Source: Bolinopsis microptera (taxonomy: Eukaryota > Ctenophora > Tentaculata > Lobata > Bolinopsidae). Taken from it: a stretch of 64,000 nucleotides of DNA. Made by a program: the position numbers and the translations under genes. Of this stretch, positions 38,400 through 51,600 are shown piece after piece. Position 1 is the stretch's first letter, and every line of letters begins with the position of its first letter. The notes beneath the pieces are model-generated. The model did no database searches and was not told the origin of the DNA. It was given only the letters and a program-made list of their open reading frames with translations. Where the stretch lies: contig NC_087081.1 of assembly GCF_026151205.1 (NCBI RefSeq), positions 3,539,246 through 3,603,245 on the forward strand, in the 5' to 3' direction.

Positions 38400-39680
38400 G
38401 GAGTTACATTAGCATTATCAAAACAAGCACTTTCTGAAATTATGTGAGTTACATTAGCGTTATGAAATCCAAAGATTTCTGAAACAAGGTGGGTTTAGAT
38501 TTTACGTAATTGAAAATTGCGGTCAAATATCTGAATTATGCTTTAAAACCTTGCAGACACTCTTGATAGTAAAATTATTGCAACAACTTGACAAGTTCAA
38601 TTTGCTATGTCATTCAAATGTTCTAAAAGCCTAAATAATCTTATTGACTTTTATAATGATGAAATTACCATAATTGTATTACATTATCGAAAATTCTTGG
38701 CCTCAGATTTACATAATATCATAATTTAATTCCAGATAGTTTTACGTTATGTGGATAATGTTTTACAATACAGGGTGGGGGGGGGGGGGGCAAAAAGTCA
38801 GTGTACAAACTGCAAACGTTGGCCTTGATAACTCAGTCACTGAGTGCCCAATTGAAATAATTCTTTTTGGAATGACTTACTACCACCACTGGTTCGAGGA
38901 GTTTGTCAAATCGAAAAATATTCGTGTTCATTTGCTTATTCAAATGAAGGTACATGATTTTCGCATTTATTTGATAGTTTGGATAGTAGCATCGAGCTAA
39001 ATCTTATTGAATTATGTTTGGCCATTCGAATTACGTTTGTCCTGAAAAAAATTAGTTGCAGGTATAATACCTCAATACTTCAATAATTGAGCTATCACAT
39101 ACAATGTACAACAACGGGGGGGGGGGGGTGGGGATATATCACATACAACTATATGTGTTGTTCGGGGGCACTAAAAGAATACTGTTTTTTTATTAATTTA
39201 TTGACGTTACTTATTTTGTAATGTAGTGATCACGTAGCCTCTAATCACGTGATCGTAATTAGTGGCTGGTTAAAGTTATGATTGAAATAGAGTTTAGGCT
39301 AGAGAAGGTACGTGGTATGGTAAATATCAGTGTTATAAATGTCTTGAAATGAAACATAAAACTATTGTTATAAAAACATAGTCCTGGACACAAAGAGTCC
39401 GACAATTCCTCCGTATTTTAGATAATAGTATTAATAGTGATACTTACCGTAATATCAGTACTGGTAGCACTAGCAGTACTGCATTTACGACTCAATACTC
39501 TCATGCTGAGTGCTGAGTGCTGAGTGCTGACTATACAACACTCCATGAGCTATTGATTGTGGAAATCCACTTGTGCGGTTATAAACAGTCGATCTGTTAT
39601 ACTTATAATGCATTGTTTTAATAATAAATTGTTTTCTGAATAAAAGAAGTTGGGAGTTTTCCAAATAATAATACTAATGC
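38400..39680. other. Intron or intergenic between cassette B exons
   Basis: AT-rich with two poly-G runs (near 38,777 and 39,116) and no further exon that I can support. Confidence 0.4.
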
Positions 39681-39689
39681 AATGATAAC

Positions 39690-39775
39690 CTGTCCTGTTC
39701 CAGCTAGTTGATACATGTACTCAAATCTCTGTGTTAACGACATGTCTCCCTCGTTGATATCCGCGTTTCCTTCTC
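39690..39775 (-). CDS. MCTP: MCTP tail cassette B, exon 1
   Basis: Acceptor ataaatgtttcag, donor GGACAG|GTTATC. Encodes EGNADINEGDMSLTQRFEYM then YQLAGTGQ, comparable to the acidic connector before the second membrane segment. Starts with two bases of a split codon, so it cannot join directly to the phase-0 end of the exon at 42,810. Confidence 0.55.
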
Positions 39776-39919
39776 CTGAAACATTTATTTGGACTACCTA
39801 TGACCTAGGGTAACAATAACATCAAGCCAGATAACCTTACTGGAAATTACACTAATTACACTAAAAGTATATTAATGCAATTAAGTTAATTATATTATTG
39901 AAGCATGAGAAGCGTCTCA

Positions 39920-40437
39920 AAGTCAAACCATCAGAAAACCCGAGTTTCGACAACTTGACCCTCTGATCTCAGGCCACTACCAAGGGCCACGCCCATCCCA
40001 AACAGCGGAAATCTGTGTCAAATTCTCTACAAATCCAGACTGAGAATCTTTACTCCCTCATATTTACGGCCCATAATGATCAGGGTAGCAATAGCATGAA
40101 ACGTACAGAAAGATTTGAAATGGATTTCAGCTATTTTAAATAGTGCATTGTCCCTGTGAGTGGCCTGAGTGGGTGAGGGTCAAAAGGTCATAACTCGGTT
40201 TTTCTGATGGTTTGGGACTTAATAAGTACTAATAAAAACTACCAAACAATAATAACTATCAAACCACCTAAACATATTCCAAATACCCGGAAACATATAA
40301 ATCCCCTACAGGAATAAAAATTCTCAGTCTTGATTTGACCTAGATTTCAGTAATTTTGGGATGGGCGTGGCCTCTGGAAGTGGCCTGAGAGGGTCAAGAG
40401 GTCGAACTTATCGGTTTTTATGATCATTTTGGACAAG
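39920..40437. mobile_element. ~515-bp foldback element (MITE-like)
   Basis: The left arm (tcaaaccatcagaaaaccc, acttgaccctctga, ggccacgcccatccca) pairs in reverse with the right arm (gggatgggcgtggcctctgg, gtggcctgagagggtcaag, ggtttttatgatcatttt) over about 75 bases. A further similar arm near 40,155-40,215 lies inside. It sits upstream of cassette B in gene order. Confidence 0.65.
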
Positions 40438-40712
40438 TACTACCAGTACCTTATTCATTATTACCTATTTAACCATTAAAACATGTTCCACCTACCCGGG
40501 AACACATATCCCCCACATAACAATTGGGAAATCCCCTACAAGTCCCTTACAGAAATCAAAAAACGTGCTCTCACTAAACGGGCCAGCGACAACCGTGTGA
40601 TCAAAGTTTACCTGGGGACCCCAGGCTATTATGTTCATGAACGGCGGAATGACAGGCTGAGCGCCGCCCAGTAAGATTAAAGTGCGCGCAGGAACGCACG
40701 GACTAGTATAGA

Positions 40713-40855
40713 CGACGGGCGACGGACGCCAGCTACCATAAATAAAACAAAAAAGCCTAGTTTGCTAACCCTTCGCTGACGCTAACTTTACTTCAACTTG
40801 TCTTTAAAGCTCTTGTGCCTGTGGCACTTGAGTCATGGAGCGCGGAAAAATTACA
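40713..40855. repeat. Dispersed repeat shared with 4,609-4,710
   Basis: Same ordered phrases as at 4,609 (agctaccataa, gtttgct.accctt, ggcacttgagtcatgga). The phrase cggcggaatgacaggct near 40,645 also occurs near 18,955. Confidence 0.45.
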
Positions 40856-41068
40856 TAATCCTGAATCCGGTACACAGGAAGCGATCAAAATGAAACTGAA
40901 AGGATGTGATTATGAGCCAGTATTAAAATGACTGGATCTTATTATGAACCAGTATAAATCACAAACCTCGTCCAGAACGTAAGTAGTAAGGGTTAATAAC
41001 TGTGCTGTGTACGTAGGTCTCCCATTGACCTCGTCCGTATCTCATATACAGATACTGGAATGGAACAG

Positions 41069-41407
41069 GTCAGAAGAGTCAGAGTCAGAGTCAGAGTCAG
41101 AGTCAGAGTCAGAGTCAGAGTCAGAGTCAGAGTCAGAGTCAGAGTCAGAGTCAGAGTCAGAGTCAGAGTCAGAGTCAGAGTCAGAGTCAGAGTCAGAGTC
41201 AGAGTCAGAGTCAGAGTCAGAGTCAGAGTCAGAGTCAGAGTCAGAGTCAGAGTCAGAGTCAGAGTCAGAGTCAGAGTCAGAGTCAGAGTCAGAGTCAGAG
41301 TCAGAGTCAGAGTCAGAGTCAGAGTCAGAGTCAGAGTCAGAGTCAGAGTCAGAGTCAGAGTCAGAGTCAGAGTCAGAGTCAGAGTCAGAGTCAGAGTCAG
41401 AGTCAGA
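41069..41407. repeat. Hexanucleotide (AGTCAG)n, ~56 copies
   Basis: An uninterrupted perfect 6-bp array. Plus-strand frames read (SE)n and (VR)n without stops; they are repeat artefacts. It separates the two MCTP C-terminal cassettes. Confidence 0.97.
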
Positions 41408-41841
41408 ACCCGAAATTACTCTATCGGTTAAATTTGTTTGCTCTATTAAAGTGAACTCGTGAACAATGCAAATAAAACATGCAATTTCTTGCTAATGTAC
41501 TAAAAGCATTTCTGAACAACTACATAAATATGATTCTGAAAATAAAGAACATATTATAAACAATTCTACAAATGCAATTGAAACTACATACCCTTCTTGC
41601 CATAGAAATACAGCTAATTTGTTAAGAAAAGTCAAAATAAATTAACACCAGTAAAAATTGAATTGCAGTATCAAAAATTAGGAAAATCAACAGTTCATTT
41701 ATTACACTGCATTTAATTTCACCAATGCTGTTGTCCCGATGATTAAATGCACTTGTTTACTTGCAATTTAATTAAAGTCGCTTTATACTTAAAGGTCTTA
41801 CAAAAAGTAATCTTTAAAGATATGCGAATGAATTTACTTAC

Positions 41842-41898
41842 AAATTGTTTATTACCATTTCAAAATGTTTTAAGTCCTGATCAAACTCAAAAATAGCA
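41842..41898 (-). CDS. Possible exon of a second MCTP tail
   Basis: Acceptor caactaatttcag and a strong donor (AATTT|GTAAGT) bound 57 bases encoding AIFEFDQDLKHFEMVINN. This loosely parallels the FDISLLQRDVKRITAQLEMV region of the main copy. It enters after two borrowed bases. No first membrane-segment exon was found to connect it to cassette B. Confidence 0.25.
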
Positions 41899-42177
41899 CT
41901 GAAATTAGTTGCTACTGCGCTATGCAAGCAGAAAGTAGCAGAAACAATAATAGAATACTGGCTCTTCGCACAATTAGTGCCACGTTGGTTTATATTTATC
42001 ATGCTCGGCAGTTCGGCATTATTTTGGCAGATTTAAGAAGTAATTACAAAGATTTTAGTATTGGTAATGTTTTTCTGTGGTGACGTTCACATGTACCAAC
42101 AGTGGTCTTGTTGAATTTCACATCCTCTAAAATTCAAAATAAGAACTCTTAAAGTCTTAATGATAGTGGACCCTTCT

Positions 42178-42684
42178 TCAATCTGCTTTGTTGAGCTCAC
42201 GAGAAGAACCTGCAGCGCTCCTAGGTCGGGCACCAGACCCCCGACTTCTGATTTGTCTATATTGCTCAATCTCAGGGAATGAGGGAATCCTGGACAACAA
42301 GTCCACCATCTCGTTATTATCCACTAGGTTGGGTTGGAAGTAGAACTTCCTAAACTTGTTCAGACCCCACACTATGATCATATACCGGGGGCTCACATAG
42401 TACAGCAGACAGCCAGCTGATATCAGTATCACACAGCACATCGCTGACACAAACTGGTTCTTCCACTGACCTATGTGACCAAACTTTTCTCCAATACTCG
42501 CCGCAAAATCTAAGCCTTTTTGAATGCCTTCAGCGGTTGTGAAGACTGTTTTCATTTTGTCAAGCTTTGCGCTGAACCCCGTCGATTCGCCCTCTGTCTC
42601 TCTTGTAACCTCGTAGTAGGCTCTGTTCACGTTGTTTCTAACCCAGGTCTCTTTCTTTTTGACACCACATCTTTGTGCTACGTG
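42178..42684 (-). CDS. MCTP: MCTP terminal exon A, second transmembrane segment and stop
   Basis: Acceptor acaaacatttcag, then 168 codons to the stop. Encodes a charged connector (HVAQRCGVKKKETWVRNNVN), the SIGEKFGHIGQWKNQF helix and the second membrane segment. RYMIIVWGLNKFRKF and DNNEMVDLLSRIPSFPEIEQ follow, then a basic, serine-rich tail of about 25 residues. Everything from the connector to the stop is in one exon, whereas cassette B splits the same region over three. Confidence 0.9.
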   Translation of the reverse strand, partial: HVAQRCGVKKKETWVRNNVNRAYYEVTRETEGESTGFSAKLDKMKTVFTTAEGIQKGLDFAASIGEKFGHIGQWKNQFVSAMCCVILISAGCLLYYVSPRYMIIVWGLNKFRKFYFQPNLVDNNEMVDLLSRIPSFPEIEQYRQIRSRGSGARPRSAAGSSRELNKAD

Positions 42685-45600
42685 CTGAAATGTTTGTTCG
42701 GCTACCAGGCTTTAATGCTTGTTAATATTAATACAAACGAACAAACATATTAAAGCATGGGCTGCAGTTAGTTTAAATAAAAATCAACTGCTTTCTTCTG
42801 ACAACTTACGCTGTATAAGAGCAAAAGCCCAATCGCAAGGGGAACCATCCAAAGCTCGATGTAGTAGGTGACAAGGACGAATATTATCATGGAGACGAAA
42901 GATAGGGGTTTATTTCTCCAACGGATGATCTGATCCAACCCCTCACCCATATCTTGAACCATCTCCAACTGTGATGAACCCGTTTTTTAAAGTTGGTCAA
43001 TAACGTACATATTTGGTTAGTTTAGTACTTTCAACATTTATTGTTTAACTTGCAATCAAGAGATACCACTAAAATAAATCTATTTTTGTGGGATTTAATT
43101 TCTGAGTATAGTCCCATCCTTACCTGAGCAGTAATTCTCTTAACATCTCTCTGTAATAAGGAAATGTCAAACTTTGTTGGATCTTTCATTATCTTCTCTT
43201 CCTTCGGAGAGAAGGTTCTAACTGCTGCTCTGATGGGGTTGTAGAAAACTGCTGTCTCTATAATCAGCTCACCTTTACCTAGTTTCATTTGAAACTTTCA
43301 TCAAATAATACAGAATTATACAGCAATGAACTTGTATAAAAACAATGACAAAGAATGTTTAGGCTTGAAAAAGCTCAAACTGGTTAGGGCAGGCACAAGT
43401 AAACAGGAATTGACTGTACTATATGATTGGGGAAACTAGTAATATCTATGTTAGAGCAAAAGTGTTCTGGACTCTTACTCGGGCTTACTTGGGAGTCGTT
43501 ACACAATTAAAGTTAGGCTGCTTTGTTATAAAACAGTGCGACCTCTAGCACTTTTATCAAATCATACATTGAAAGACCACTCACCAACACCAGTTAGTTT
43601 CGCGTCCTTCAATATGTACTTTTTAAGTCCTCTGCAGTTAAAGAGAGGGATAGCAATTCTGCCAACTAGCACATCATTCACCAGATCCTCCTCGTCACAC
43701 AGGGAGAGGTGGAGGACACTGTGGTAGTCGTTTATTGGGAACCTAGGGGTGGTGGAGGTGATAGGATACGTATAATATAACATAATATAACATAATATAA
43801 TATAATAAAACATATTATCACACTTTCGAGCCAAATTTGGCAGGAAAGCAGAATTGATATTACATGCCCCGATGGGGAGCACTGGCTCTCACCCGGGGGC
43901 ATGAAATATCAATCAGTTGCTCAGAGAGAGTCCGATATTCCCATAGGAACAAGGAGCCCACTCTCAACAACTGTTCTACTACTGCGAGGTACTGATTTAA
44001 ATAAAGATTTAAATCAACAACCTCAAGTAGTCTATGACCGTTAATGCAATGATCAGGTAAACTTTCCAGGATATGGAAAAATTTAAATTTATACCTAGTT
44101 TTGAAAATATTTCCTTGTGTTTGAGATGCGTCAAGCAAAATACAATTTTTTGTTGTAAAACTTTTTCAAGCTGTTCCCTTTTTATTGCACTTTACAGTTC
44201 AAAGCCTAATTAGGCTTCGGATGATGAAACAAAGTAAAAACTCCCTGGCTTGTACGAGCTTTAAGTGACTTAAGGTTATTGAAAACGAGATCAAAGTTTA
44301 CAAGCAGACTTGAAAGTTTCACAAAGTTTTGGTACTTGTCAGCGATACAATCAATCAGGATAATTAATTTCCTTAATCGCTTACTCGAAATTAAAAAGGA
44401 AGTGTCAGAACAAACTACAGTCACCCTCACAAAAAATAGTAAACACTAGACGATGTTTGATTAATTCGAACGAAGAAAACATACAAAACAAAGCCAGATT
44501 TCAGCCATTTCAGACCTCAATTTTAACCCCCTCTGATCCCTTCTTTGAGCCATATTCCATATATAGAAATTGTGCAGAAATTATACTTGGCTTTTCCAAA
44601 CCGGTTTCGCCTAGATTAGCTTGCGAAATTCGTGGCTGATCTATAAACAGACTGATAAAGATTAAAGAGACTTATATGTAGATTCTGTACAATAAAGAGC
44701 GGAAATTCTATCCCAGGACTAGTTTTAACTGAATTTTAGTTAGTGCAAATAAGTGCAATAAAAACATCCTATAAAATATATTATTTATATAAATATATCA
44801 AGGGACGAATGACGTAACTTAATCAGCTAATCTGGTTATAAATTAGTCTGGGCACTGTGGCAAACAGGTCCGATGATTAATGTGCTGCCATTCATTAGAC
44901 CAATTCAATATTGGTAACAGTACGGGTGAACTACCTGGCCATGACCAGGGTGGTTATAGGCTGGTGGAGTACTGCGTTCTAAAATGTTGAAGAGATACAT
45001 TTGAATATTACAAATGTTCTGATAATTTCCAGTTCAGATAATTTCTAGCTCGAAGCAGATAATGGCAAATAATGGCAAGTAAAGATGAATACTGACTAAG
45101 AACTAAGCAGAATACTTGATAAAATTCTAAGTCAACGATTACAAGTTGCATTGATTAAATCATTCTGAAATAACAGACAATCAAGAATCAAGACGGACGA
45201 TAATATTGTTGATGTAAATTAGGGAGTGTAGTGTATAATGTGGACTGATAAATAGACACTAATTATGACCCCACAGCTCTATTCAAATACAAGAACCAGG
45301 AAATTCTTTCACCTTATCGCAGATACAGATTATACGATAAGGACTGTGATGTATAATCAACACTTAAACGGATGTTCTATACATTATATTGCATCTACAG
45401 TTTTAATGACTCTAAAAATATCTAATAGAAATAAAGTATTAGAATCACCTCACATCAATTGATTTGCAGGATGTAATTACGTATCAAACGCGCTCGCGGC
45501 GGAATATTCTAGACACATAAGTACAAGACCCATAGGCGGAAAACACATTAATATCGCATGCACTACGTATCAATAGAAAGCAAATTGGGCGCGGCATACA

Positions 45601-48600
45601 GCATTCACTGTGTCATAAATGTGAAACGCGAGATTCTAATTTCACGTATTGTATCTTTAATATCTGAAATACTAACTTATCGAGAGCTATATATAGCTTG
45701 GACATTATAAACATAAATAAGTTCGACATGTCTAGTTTTGCTTTGGTGAGATTTATAACTAACGTTTGATCAAATTCTGCTTTCCAGGCCAAATTTGGCT
45801 CCAAATAATGGCAAATAATGGCAAGTAAAGATGTATACTGACTAAGAACTAAGCAGAATACTTGATAAAATTCTAAGTCAACGATTACAAGTTGCATTGA
45901 TTAAATCATTCTGAAATAACAGACAATCAAGAATCAAGACGGACGATAATATAATTGTTGATGTAAATTAGGGTGTGCAGTGTATAATGTGGACTGATAA
46001 ATAGACACTAATTATGACCCCACAGCTCTATTCAAATACAAGAACCAGGAAATTCTTTCACCTTATCGCAGATACAGATTATACGATAAGGACTGTGATG
46101 TATAATCAACACTTAAACGGATGTTCTATACATTATATTGCATCTACAGTTTTAATGACTCTAAAAATATCTAATAGAAATAAAGTATTAGAATCACCTC
46201 ACATCAATTGATTTGCAGGATGTAATTACGTATCAAACGCGCTCGCGGCGGAATATTCTAGACACATAAGTACAAGACCCATAGGCGGAAAACACATTAA
46301 TATCGCATGCACTACGTATCAATAGAAAGCAAATTGGGCGCGGCATACAGCATTCACTGTGTCATAAATGTGAAACGCGAGATTCTAATTTCACGTATTG
46401 TATCTTTAATATCTGAAATACTAACTTATCGAGAGCTATATATAGCTTGGACATTATAAACATAAATAAGTTCGACATGTCTAGTTTTGCTTTGGTGAGA
46501 TTTATAACTAACGTTTGATCAAATTCTGCTTTCCCGGCCAAATTTGGCTCCAAAAAAAGTGTGATAAAACATTAATCACATGCCTTCTCATGCGATATCA
46601 ACATTTTCAAAACTCGGCAAGCCTCGTGATTGAAAATGTCGATATAACCCTCGGCAAGCCTCGGGAAATATCGAAACTTTCGCTAACTCGGCAAGCCTCG
46701 TGGGCGAAAGTTTTGATATCGCATGAGAAGGCATGTGATAAATGTATAATATAACATAATATAACATAATATGACATAATATAACATAATATAACATAAT
46801 ATAACATAATATATGATAATATAACACAGGGAGAGGTGGAGCACACTGTGGTAGTCGTTTATTGGGAACCTAGGGGTGGTGGAGGTGATAGGATACGTCG
46901 GTTCTTTGAATGTTGCCATTTGAAATATCTATTGTGTAAGTAACATAATATCCCAAAAAACTAAACACTCTCAACCATGATATTAATCAAAGGCATGAGA
47001 TTGTATACCTGTATCATAAACCTGTGTATGATAATTGTGTACCTGTATGTTAATTTCCATTCGGGTTCCAGGCAATCCTCCCTGACCGGTGAAATAGACC
47101 TACAGTTCTCTATCTCCATGACAACGTACGGATCCATGGACCCAATCTTCTTACTGGGCAGGTTGGTTGCTCTGATCAGCTTTACTATCAGATATCCCAC
47201 GTTTGAGAAATCTTTCCCAGTGTTCACTGAAATAGCATTATTATAAGGTTCACTGCAATCGCATTATTATAAGGTTCACTGCAATAGCATCATTATAAGG
47301 ATCACCGTTATAGCATTATTATAAGGTTCACCGTTATATCATTATTATAAGGTTCACTGTTATAGCATTATTATAAGGTTCACTGTTATAGCATTATCAT
47401 AAGGTTCACCGTTATAGCATTATTATAAGGTTCACCGTTATAGCATTATCATAAGGTTCACTGTTATAGCATTATTATAAGGTTCACTGTTATAGCATTA
47501 TCATAAGGTTCACCGTTATAACATTATTATACGGTTCGCCGTTATAGCATTATTATAAGGTTCACTGCAATAGCATTATTATAAGGTTCACTGCAATAGC
47601 ATTATTATAAGGTTCACTGCAATAGCATTATTATACGGTTCGCCGTTATAGCATTATTATAAGGTTCACTGCAATAGCATTATTATAAGGTTCACTGCAA
47701 TAGCATTATTATAAGGTTCACTGCAATAGCATTATTATAAGCTTCACTGTTATAGCATTATTATAAGGTTCACTGTTATAGCATTATTATAAGGTTCACC
47801 GTTATAACATTATTATAAGGTTCACTGTTATAACATTATTATAAGGTTCACTGTTATAGCATTATTATAAGGTTCATCGTTATAGCATTATTATAAGGTT
47901 CACTGTTATAGCATTATCATAAGGTTCACTGTTATAGCATTATTATAAGGTTCACCGTTATAGCATTATTATAAGGTTCACCGTTATAGCATTATTATAA
48001 GGTTCACTGTTATAGCATTATTATAAGGTTCACCGTTATATCATTATTATAAGGTTCACTGTTATAGCATTATTATAAGGTTCACTGTTATAGCATTATC
48101 ATAAGGTTCACCGTTATAGCATTATTATAAGGTTCACCGTTATAGCATTATCATAAGGTTCACTGTTATAGCATTATTATAAGGTTCACTGTTATAGCAT
48201 TATCATAAGGTTCACCGTTATAACATTATTATACGGTTCGCCGTTATAGCATTATTATAAGGTACACTGCAATAGCATTATTATAAGTTTCACTGCAATA
48301 GCATTATTATAAGGTTCACTGCAATAGCATTATTATACGGTTCGCCGTTATAGCATTATTATAAGGTTCACTGCAATAGCATTATTATAAGGTTCACTGC
48401 AATAGCATTATTATAAGGTTCACTGCAATAGCATTATTATAAGGTTCACTGTTATAGCATTATTATAACTTTATAAGGTTCACTGCAATAGCATTATTAT
48501 AATGTTCACTATTATAGCATTATTATAAGGTTCACTGCAATAGCATTATTATAAGCTTCACTGTTATAGCATTATTATAAGGTTCACCGTTATAGCATTA

Positions 48601-51600
48601 TTATAAGGTTCACTGCAATAGCATTATTATAAGGTTCACCGTTATAGCATTATTATAAGGTTCACTGTTATATCATTATTATAAGCTTCACTGCAATAGC
48701 ATTATTATAAGGTTCACCGTTATAGCTTTATTATAAGGTTCACCGTTATAGCATTATTATAACTTTATAAGGTTCACTGCAATAGCATTATTATAAGGTT
48801 CATCGTTATAGCATTATTATAAGGTTCACTGCAATAGCATTATTATAAGGTTCACCGTTATAACATTATTATAAGGTTCACTGTTATATCATTATTATAA
48901 GCTTCACTGCAATAGCATTATTATAAGGTTCACCGTTATAGCATTATTATAAGGTTCACTGCAATAGCATTATTATAAGGTTCACCGTTATAACATTATT
49001 ATAAGGTTCACTGTTATATCATTATTATAAGCTTCACTGCAATAGCATTATTATAAGGTTCACCGTTATAGCATTATTATAAGGTTCACCGTTATAGCAT
49101 TATTATAACTTTATAAGGTTCACTGCAATAGCATTATTATAAGGTTCATCGTTATAGCATTATTATAAGGTTCACCGTTGTATCATTATTACAAGGTTCA
49201 CCGTTATAGCATTATTATAAGGTTCACCGTTATAGCATTATTATAAGGTTCACTGTTATAACATTATTATAAGGTTCACCGTTGTATCATTATTACAAGG
49301 TTCACCGTTATAGCATTATTATAACTTTATAAGGTTCACTGCAATAGCATTATTATAAGGTTCATCGTTATAGCATTATTATAAGGTTCACCGTTGTATC
49401 ATTATTACAAGGTTCACCGTTATAGCATTATTATAAGGTTCACCGTTATAGCATTATTATAAGGTTCACTGTTATAACATTGTTATAAGGTTCACCGTTG
49501 TATCATTATTACAAGGTTCAACGTTATAGCATTATTATAAGGTTCACTGTTATAGCATTATTATAAGCTTCACCGTTATATCATTATTATAAGGTTCACC
49601 GTTATTGCATTATTATAAGGTTCACTGTTATAGCATTATTATAAGGTTCACTGTTATAGTATTATTATAAGCTTCACTGTTATAGCATTATTATAAGGTT
49701 CATCGTTATAGCATTATTATAAGGTTCACCGTTATAGCATTATTATAACTTTATAAGGTTCACTGCAATAGCATTATTATAAGGTTCATCGTTATAGCAT
49801 TATTATAAGGTTCACCGTTGTATCATTATTACAAGGTTCACCGTTATAGCATTATTATAAGGTTCACCGTTATAGCATTATTATAAGGTTCACTGTTATA
49901 ACATTATTATAAGGTTCACCGTTATAGCATTATTATAAGGTTCACTGTTATAGCATTATTATAAGGTTCACTGTTATAGTATTATTATAAGCTTCACTGT
50001 TATAGCATTATTATAAGGTTCATCGTTATAGCATTATTATAAGGTTCACTGCAATAGTATTATTGTAAGGTTCACTGTTATAGCATTATTATAAGGTTCA
50101 CCGTTATAGCATTATTATAAGGTTCACTGCAATAGCATTATTATAAGGTTCATCGTTATAGCATTATTATAAGGTTCACCGTTATAGCATTATTATAACT
50201 TTATAAGGTTCACTGCAATAGCATTATTATAAGGTTCATCGTTATAGCATTATTATAAGGTTCACCGTTGTATCATTATTACAAGGTTCACCGTTATAGC
50301 ATTATTATAAGGTTCACCGTTATAGAATTATTATAAGGTTCACTGTTATAACATTATTATAAGGTTCACCGTTATAGCATTATTATAAGGTTCACTGTTA
50401 TAGCATTATTATAAGGTTCACCGTTATAGCATTATTATAAGGTTCACTGTTATAGCATTATTATAAGGTTCACTGTTATAGCATTATTATAAGGTTCATC
50501 GTTATAGCATTATTATAAGGTTCACTGCAATAGTATTATTATAAGGTTCACTGCAATAGTATTATTATAAGGTTCACTGTTATAGCATTATTATAAGGTT
50601 CACCGTTATAGCATTATTATAAGGTTCACCGTTATAGCATTATTATAAGGTTCACTGTTATAGCATTATTATAAGGTTCATCGTTATAGCATTATTATAA
50701 GGTTCACTGCAATAGTATTATTATAAGCTTCACCGTTATAGCATTATTATAAGGTTCACTGTTATAGCATTATTATAAGGTTCACCGTTATAGCATTATT
50801 ATAAGGTTCACCGTTATAGCATTATTATAAGGTTCACCGTTATAGCATTATTATAAGGTTCACTGCAATAGCATTATTATAAGGTTCACTGCAATAGCAT
50901 TATTATAAGCTTCACCGTTATAGCATTATTATAAGGTTCACCGTTATAGCATTATTATAAGGTTCACTGCAATAGCATTATTATAAGGTTCACTGCAATA
51001 GCATTATTATAAGGTTCACTGCAAGAGCATTATTATAAGCTTCACCGTTATAGCATTATTATAAGGTTCACTGTTATAGCATTATCATAAGGTTCACCGT
51101 TATAGCATTATTATAAGCTTCACCGTTATAGCATTATTATAAGGTTCACTGTTATAGCATTATTATAAGGTTCACTGTTATAGCATTATTATAAGGTTCA
51201 CTGTTATAGCATTATTATAAGGTTCACTGCAATAGCATTATTATAAGCTTCACCGTTATAGCATTATTATAAGGTTCACTGTTATAGCATTATTATAAGG
51301 TTCACTGTTATAGCATTATTATAAGGTTCTTCGTTATATTATTATTATACGCTTCACCGTTATAGCATTATTAAAAGGTTTATTGTTATAGCATTATTAT
51401 AAGGTTCACTGCAATAGCATTATTATAAGGTTCACTGCAATAGCATTATTATAAGGTTCACTGTTATAGCATTATTATAAGGTTCACTGCAATAGCATTA
51501 TTATAAGGTTCACCGTTATAACATTATTATAAGGTTCACTGTTATAGCATTATTATAAGGTTCATCGTTATATCATTATTATAAGCTTCACCGTTATAGC

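Noticed and set aside
41007-41462. (SE)n and (VR)n open frames of 120-150 codons
   Set aside because: A direct result of the AGTCAG hexamer array; the flanking codons show no domain.
41581-41780. Hydrophobic minus-strand stretch as the missing first membrane exon of MCTP tail B
   Set aside because: Hydrophobicity follows from AT-rich sequence, no family motif is present, and the phases do not fit.
45265-46211. Two identical 65-residue frames as duplicated genes
   Set aside because: They lie in a recent tandem duplication inside a TIR element; identity reflects duplication age, not selection, and no domain is visible.
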